A DNA stretch of 10,935 nt from Nitrospirota bacterium. GTDB taxonomy: Bacteria > Nitrospirota > Thermodesulfovibrionia > UBA6902. A program made the translations under genes and the position numbers. Position 1 is the first letter of the stretch; each line of letters begins with the position of its first letter. The notes below the pieces were generated by a model that made no database searches, was not told where the DNA came from, and saw only the letters and a program-made list of their open reading frames with translations. This document shows positions 7,368-10,935 of this stretch, piece after piece. The DNA is taken from the NCBI GenBank assembly GCA_024277515.1, contig JAJRVB010000267.1:1-10935 (forward strand). Reading direction: 5' to 3'.

Positions 7368-8150
7368 TTAACTTTCCCGCAACTCTTTTTCCGCCTGTTT
7401 ACGCTCCGTTATGTCGCGGACATACTCGATTACATATGTAAGCCGGCCTGTTAGCTCATCAACTACCGGAAAAGTGTAAAGGTCCAACCATCCAACGATT
7501 TCTCCATCCAGGCTTCTTTTAGGAACGAGTTCATAGTCGGCCTTATGCGTTTTGAGAGTCCTGAGGGTTGGGCATAATTCACAATGCCCCTTTTTCTTGT
7601 GATATGCTTTATAACATTTCTTGCCTACAAGAGGCATTTCGTGTGCATACCAACGTTCCATAGCCGGATTAACACGGACAATATTTAACTCTTTGTCCAG
7701 GATACTGATTCCATCCTGTATGCTGGTGAAAATATTAGTCAGAAAACGCTCTTTTTCTTTAAGCTCCTTCTCCGCCTTCTTGCGCTCGGAGATGTCTCTT
7801 ACAACCTCAATGACCGCAATGATTTTTCCTGTTTTATCTCTTAATGGTGATGACGTAATTTCAACATATATTGTTCCTCTGTCAGTAGGTGCAGTCCTTT
7901 CTTTTGTGTAAGTGCCGGCATTTTCCCAGGTCATTGCCACTGGACAGTCTTCACATACATGGTCTCTCCGTTCGTATGCCCGATAACAATACTCTCCAAC
8001 ATGATTTCCTATAAGGTCTTTATGAACCTGATTCTGGTATAAAACCTGAAAATCGATGTTTTGAATACTTATGGCATCACCTATAGCTCCAAGCATTCCT
8101 TGTTCTTCAATTTCTTTGATAAGCTGTTCAGCGGATTGATCGTGTTTCAT
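7368..8150 (-). CDS. Hybrid kinase fragment 1: two PAS domains with CX10CX2CP motifs
   Basis: These 260 residues are the part that should be translated normally from ATG 8150. PAS 1 spans about residues 15-125 and PAS 2 about 135-255, each closing with the usual PAC-type end (VVRDISERKKAEKELKE and YVRDITERKQAEKELRE). Both carry the same cysteine pattern: C55, C66, C69 and C179, C190, C193, that is CY-x-AY...C-x2-CP with ten residues between the first two Cys. Such motifs recur in PAS domains of anaerobic and metal-reducing bacteria and might bind a metal or respond to redox; the ligand is not known to me. The upstream ribosome-binding site is weak. Alone, this fragment lacks any output domain. 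Confidence 0.7.
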   Translation of the reverse strand: MKHDQSAEQLIKEIEEQGMLGAIGDAISIQNIDFQVLYQNQVHKDLIGNHVGEYCYRAYERRDHVCEDCPVAMTWENAGTYTKERTAPTDRGTIYVEITSSPLRDKTGKIIAVIEVVRDISERKKAEKELKEKERFLTNIFTSIQDGISILDKELNIVRVNPAMERWYAHEMPLVGKKCYKAYHKKKGHCELCPTLRTLKTHKADYELVPKRSLDGEIVGWLDLYTFPVVDELTGRLTYVIEYVRDITERKQAEKELRES

Positions 8151-8444
8151 TTTGTGCTCAAGTATTTAAACTTATGTCTCATTAATGTATTTGTGTTAAT
8201 CGACGTATTAGCAGTGTATTTTAAAGTCTTATTCATAATGTAACTGTATAATATCACCCGATTAAAAATTAAATCTACAGTGAGAAGCGGCAGGAAGCGG
8301 TAAGATTTGAACATTTTATTGTAGATGTATCTTGCATGCTTTAATACAATAATGTTATTTTGTAGGAAATAATCAGCTGACAAGCCGGATCTGTATCTTC
8401 CATGAACCACTTAAGCAGCGTAATAATTAATAACGGGGTGGATA
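8151..8444. other. AT-rich divergent intergenic region
   Basis: This stretch separates the minus-strand kinase from the plus-strand STAS-like gene and should hold both promoters. I see a TATAAT at 8247-8252 without a good -35 box, a weak TTGCAT (8332) / TATTTT (8356) pair with an 18-base spacer for the plus strand, two copies of GAAGCGG one helical turn apart (8284-8290, 8294-8300), a palindrome TCAGCTGA (8373-8380), and the widely spaced inverted pair ATCTACA/TGTAGAT. An 87-codon minus-strand frame covers much of it but has no coding character. None of the promoter calls is firm. Confidence 0.5.
8284..8300 (+). repeat. Tandem GAAGCGG direct repeat, 10-base period
   Basis: GAAGCGG occurs at 8284-8290 and again at 8294-8300 in an otherwise AT-rich intergenic region. 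The spacing of one helical turn would place both copies on the same face of the DNA, as at some activator or response-regulator sites. Function is inferred only from position. Confidence 0.3.
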
Positions 8445-8864
8445 ATGAGCGCTGAGGTGAAAATTTATAAAATCAAGGAATTTATCCGCTTAACCAGAAA
8501 GGGGACGATTGATCTGGATCGATCTATCAGGACAGTACATGAACTTGCTGCTACTGCTTCTTTCCATGCTGACTGCAATATTCTGATTGACTCCAGGGAA
8601 ACAGTGGTCACTGTACCGGATATGAAGGATTTATTTGAAATAACCCTCGAAGTTGCCCGCTTTAAATCGGTCTTTAAAAATAAAATCGCTAATGTCATAC
8701 CAAATGATGAAGAGAGAATATCTACAGCAAATAAATTTCAGGCATGTATGAATTTAAAAGATTTTGAGTATAAATTTTTTACTGATTTTGAAGGCGCTAT
8801 TGAATGGCTTTCGGATACATCACTCTTAAATACAAATGACATTTCACCATTGTGCGAAGACTGA
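8445..8864 (+). CDS. SpoIIAA/STAS-like small protein
   Basis: The product has 139 residues with no signal peptide or membrane segment, so it should be cytoplasmic. It looks like a member of the SpoIIAA-like/STAS-like proteins common in Gram-negative environmental bacteria. Features are an N-terminal strand-rich part, 'ADCNILIDSRETVVTVPDMKDLFEI' in the middle, then 'RFKSVFKNKIANVIPNDEERISTANKFQACMNLKDFEYKFFTDFEGAIEWLS', with the closing 'F.d...A..WL' helix typical of this group. The last 15 residues are polar. Start ATG 8445 has GGGGTGG directly upstream. It lies 81 bases before a permease that itself carries a STAS domain, but no functional link is shown; it may simply neighbour the transporter. 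Role unknown; it could take part in protein-protein regulation as other STAS proteins do. Confidence 0.6.
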   Translation: MSAEVKIYKIKEFIRLTRKGTIDLDRSIRTVHELAATASFHADCNILIDSRETVVTVPDMKDLFEITLEVARFKSVFKNKIANVIPNDEERISTANKFQACMNLKDFEYKFFTDFEGAIEWLSDTSLLNTNDISPLCED

Positions 8865-8945
8865 CAGCCTGTTATCAAGAAAACTTCAATATTTAAATTT
8901 TGGATTTTAGTTCTATATTGTCCTGAATTCCAGAGAGTCGCTTAA

Positions 8946-10100
8946 ATGGAGACACCCCCGATAATAAAGCCGTTAAAATGCAGGATGAGCTTTGGCCGGC
9001 CCAATGACGATACACTGCTCGTTCAAATTGCAGGGAATTGTAAAATCGGGGAGGGGCTGCCGTCGGACGAAGAAGTACGGAAACAGGTCAAATCCGACCC
9101 CCGTATTAAGCGGATAAGCTTTGATACGAAGGACCTTGCCGGATGGGACAGCGGATTGTTGACGTTTCTGATCAAAGTCGTTGATCAATGCTCGCAAAAT
9201 AATATCCATGCCGAGAAGGAGGGACTCCCACGGGGGGTTCAGCGTCTTCTGGCCCTTGCCTCTGCCGTTCCGGAGAGGGAGGGTGCCCGAAGGGAATCCG
9301 TGCGCGCTCCTTTTCTGGAACAGGTGGGTCAGGCTGCAATTGATTTCTGGCATTCAACGCTTGAAATGCTGGACTTTATAGGTCATGCCTTCATAGCGTT
9401 TATTAAATTATTGCGGGGCAAGGCACGGTACCGTCGTTCTGAATTATTCATGATCATTCAGGAGAGCGGGGCAGAGGCATTCTTTATCGTCTCGCTCATC
9501 AGTTTGCTGGTGGGGCTTATTCTTGCATTTGTGGGTGCAATCCAGCTGAAAATGTTCGGCGCCCAGATTTACGTGGCAGACCTGGTGGGAATCGCCATGG
9601 TGCGGGTTATGGGCGCCATCATGACAGGGATTATTATGGCCGGCCGTACAGGGGCCGCCTTTGCCGCGCAGCTCGGCACAATGCAGGTCAATGAAGAGAT
9701 CGACGCACTGAAGACCATGGGTATTTCACCGATGGAATTTCTGGTGCTCCCGCGTATGCTTGCCCTCATGCTTATGATGCCTCTTCTCTGTATATATGCG
9801 GACCTGATGGGAATCCTGGGAGGCATGCTCGTTGGGGTCACCATGCTGGACTTAAGTGTAGTGGAGTACTATGTTGAAACCAGGCAGGCTATCAGCCTGA
9901 ATAATTTATGGATAGGCCTGTTCCACAGTGTTGTCTTTGGCGTACTTGTGGCCCTGGCCGGATGCCTGAGGGGAATGCAGTGCGGACGAAGCGCTTCAGC
10001 GGTTGGAAATGCAACTACCTCCGCTGTGGTTACAGGAATTGTGAGTATAATAGTTGCAACCGCAATAATTACCCTTATATGCCAGGTATTAGGTATTTAG
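8946..10100 (+). CDS. mlaE: MlaE-family ABC transporter permease with N-terminal STAS domain
   Basis: The product has 384 residues. Residues about 15-110 form a STAS domain (LLVQIAGNCKIGE near its start, 'LAGWDSGLLTFLIKVVDQC' with D68, S69). The rest is the MlaE permease fold with about five to six membrane segments. These include 'AEAFFIVSLISLLVGLILAFVGAIQL', 'IMTGIIMAGRTGAAFAAQLG' and the conserved 'NEEIDALKTMGISPMEFLVLPR' (E250, E251, D253), which contacts the ATPase. MlaE proteins move phospholipids or other hydrophobic molecules between the inner membrane and an MCE protein facing the outer membrane. Plain MlaE is about 260 residues; the extra length here is the STAS fusion, a known variant. 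GAGAG precedes ATG 8946. The ATPase gene follows after 10 bases. Confidence 0.9.
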   Translation: METPPIIKPLKCRMSFGRPNDDTLLVQIAGNCKIGEGLPSDEEVRKQVKSDPRIKRISFDTKDLAGWDSGLLTFLIKVVDQCSQNNIHAEKEGLPRGVQRLLALASAVPEREGARRESVRAPFLEQVGQAAIDFWHSTLEMLDFIGHAFIAFIKLLRGKARYRRSELFMIIQESGAEAFFIVSLISLLVGLILAFVGAIQLKMFGAQIYVADLVGIAMVRVMGAIMTGIIMAGRTGAAFAAQLGTMQVNEEIDALKTMGISPMEFLVLPRMLALMLMMPLLCIYADLMGILGGMLVGVTMLDLSVVEYYVETRQAISLNNLWIGLFHSVVFGVLVALAGCLRGMQCGRSASAVGNATTSAVVTGIVSIIVATAIITLICQVLGI

Positions 10101-10110
10101 AATTTAAAAC

Positions 10111-10881
10111 ATGAAAGAACCGGGACCACATATCGCGATACAGGACCTCACTATGGCATTCGGGAGTTTTGTAGTCCAGCGTGATCTTACATTCACGATC
10201 AACAAGGGTGACATCTTCATCATCATGGGCGGAAGCGGATGTGGAAAGAGCACCCTTCTCCGGCATATGATCGGGCTTCAGAGACCGGCACGCGGCCGGG
10301 TGCTTTATGAAGGCAGGAGTTTCTGGGATGCAGAACCGGAGGAACAGGATCTGATGAAAAGACGGTTGGGAATCCTCTACCAGAGCGGCGCCCTGTGGAG
10401 TTCCATGACCCTTGCAGAAAATGTTTCCCTTCCGCTTGAAGAATATACTGAACTGACCAAAGACCGGATTAAGGAGCTGGTATCGCTAAAACTTTCACTG
10501 GTCGGTCTGGCAGGTTTTGAGGATTACTATCCTTCCGAAATCAGCGGGGGGATGAAAAAACGTGCCGCTCTGGCCCGGGCCATGGCCCTGGACCCTGATA
10601 TACTGCTTTTTGATGAACCTTCAGCAGGACTTGACCCAATAAGCGCCCATCTGCTTGATAACCTGATTCTTGAATTGCGGGACAGTCTTGGCGCCACAAT
10701 TATAATAGTAACTCATGAACTGGCGAGCATCTTTGCAATTGCAAATAATTCTGTCTTTCTTGACCCGGAAACAAGGACAATGATAGCAGCCGGCGACCCA
10801 GGGAAACTGCTTGCCGAGTCGCAGGACCCGAAAGTCCGTAAATTTTTGACGAGGGGCAGGGAGGCCGGCCATGTTAAATGA
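10111..10881 (+). CDS. mlaF: MlaF-type ABC transporter ATP-binding protein
   Basis: The product has 256 residues and all motifs of an active ABC ATPase: Walker A GGSGCGKST (40-48), Q-loop Q91 in 'LYQSGALW', signature 'ISGGMKKR' (S145-G147), Walker B ILLFD (164-168) with catalytic E169, D-loop 'SAGLDP', and H-loop H202. The signature ISGGMKKR and the 'YQSGALWSSMT' segment are typical of the MlaF subfamily, which powers lipid transport with MlaE. It follows mlaE after 10 bases with no clear ribosome-binding site of its own, so translation is probably coupled. The next start codon overlaps its 3' end. Confidence 0.92.
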   Translation: MKEPGPHIAIQDLTMAFGSFVVQRDLTFTINKGDIFIIMGGSGCGKSTLLRHMIGLQRPARGRVLYEGRSFWDAEPEEQDLMKRRLGILYQSGALWSSMTLAENVSLPLEEYTELTKDRIKELVSLKLSLVGLAGFEDYYPSEISGGMKKRAALARAMALDPDILLFDEPSAGLDPISAHLLDNLILELRDSLGATIIIVTHELASIFAIANNSVFLDPETRTMIAAGDPGKLLAESQDPKVRKFLTRGREAGHVK

Positions 10882-10935
10882 CCTGCAATATTTTATGCGT
10901 CGAATTTGTTTTGTCGGTTATACAAAAAATGGAGA
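10871..10935 (+). CDS. Start of a further gene in the mla operon, cut by the window end
   Basis: AGGGAGG at 10858-10864 lies six bases before ATG 10871, which overlaps the end of mlaF and is open to the window edge (MLNDLQYFMRRICFVGYTK...). A second ATG at 10878 overlaps the mlaF stop as ATGA and is also open. Alternatively GGAGA at the very end of the window (10931-10935) could be the ribosome-binding site of a gene starting just outside. In such operons an MCE (MlaD) protein is expected next, but the few visible residues do not show it. Confidence 0.35.
   Translation, partial: MLNDLQYFMRRICFVGYTKNG

Larger units (their letters stand above)
5874..8150 (-). pseudogene. Hybrid sensor histidine kinase gene (PAS x3-HisKA-HATPase-REC) interrupted by two in-frame TAA codons
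   Basis: A single minus-strand frame of 758 codons encodes a complete hybrid kinase, but codons 261 (7368-7370) and 471 (6738-6740) are TAA. Across the first, translation reads 'KELRES*QRYRAVVEDMP'; family members usually have Glu at this point, so GAA to TAA would explain it. Across the second it reads 'GVIKD*AGFALSGSNV', where Ser or a similar residue is usual. The 132 bases between the second stop and the next ATG are open and encode the HATPase N-box (QVIHNIITNAD). There are no frameshifts. No membrane segment is seen, so the sensor would be cytoplasmic. The gene is convergent with the PilZ gene (30 bases apart) and divergent from the STAS-like gene. If the stops hold, no product joins the sensor, kinase and receiver modules, so the system would be dead. 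By eye the gene is AT-richer than its neighbours; I did not compute this. Confidence 0.8.

Noticed and set aside
1226..7370. Genome-wide recoding of TAA as a sense codon
   Set aside because: The PilZ, mlaE, mlaF and other intact genes contain no in-frame TAA, other genes here appear to end with TAA, and the residues expected at the interrupted sites seem to differ.
8247..8252. TATAAT as the promoter of the STAS-like gene
   Set aside because: No -35 box at a suitable distance and nearly 200 bases to the start codon; AT-rich DNA gives such matches by chance.
8147..8410. 87-codon minus-strand frame whose TGA overlaps the kinase ATG
   Set aside because: The sequence is AT-rich with a residue mix typical of non-coding DNA, no ribosome-binding site and no recognisable motif; the ATGA overlap is probably chance.

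Overview
The window looks like chromosomal DNA of a Gram-negative bacterium. Signs of this are a Wza-type polysaccharide exporter, a YjbH-type outer-membrane protein, several signal peptides and an Mla-type phospholipid transporter. A PilZ protein fused to a surface-adhesin-E-like domain and PAS domains carrying a CX10CX2CP motif would fit Nitrospirota or Desulfobacterota. That placement is an impression from gene content, not a computed assignment.

Region 1 (1-3514, + strand) is the end of an exopolysaccharide or capsule export locus. It holds the C-terminus of an SLBB/Wza-like exporter, a YjbH/GfcD-like protein, a small secreted protein with a Gly8 tail that recalls YjbE/GfcA, and a secreted protein of unknown function. 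Wza-like, YjbH-like and small glycine-tailed proteins together recall the E. coli yjbEFGH and gfcABCDE operons in a different order.

Region 2 (3515-5843, + strand) has an apparent -10 box, a GC-rich hairpin and a 748-codon gene. The predicted protein has a cytoplasmic PilZ domain with intact c-di-GMP-binding motifs, one membrane segment, a long disordered periplasmic stretch and a C-terminal domain resembling surface-adhesin protein E. It is a candidate route from c-di-GMP to the cell envelope, plausibly tied to the export locus upstream.

Region 3 (5874-8150, - strand) encodes a soluble hybrid histidine kinase, PAS-PAS-PAS-HisKA-HATPase-REC. The frame is continuous for 758 codons but is broken by two in-frame TAA codons. 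The yjbH-like gene is likewise broken by one in-frame TAA, with homology continuing in the same frame. Three single-codon nonsense lesions in two unrelated, oppositely oriented genes are the most striking anomaly here.

Region 4 (8151-10935) starts with an AT-rich intergenic stretch. It continues with a SpoIIAA/STAS-like small protein, an MlaE permease with an N-terminal STAS domain, its MlaF-type ATPase, and the start of a further gene cut by the window edge. The last three form a tight operon for phospholipid or other hydrophobic-substrate transport between the membranes.

No tRNA, rRNA, CRISPR array, insertion sequence or phage gene was seen.
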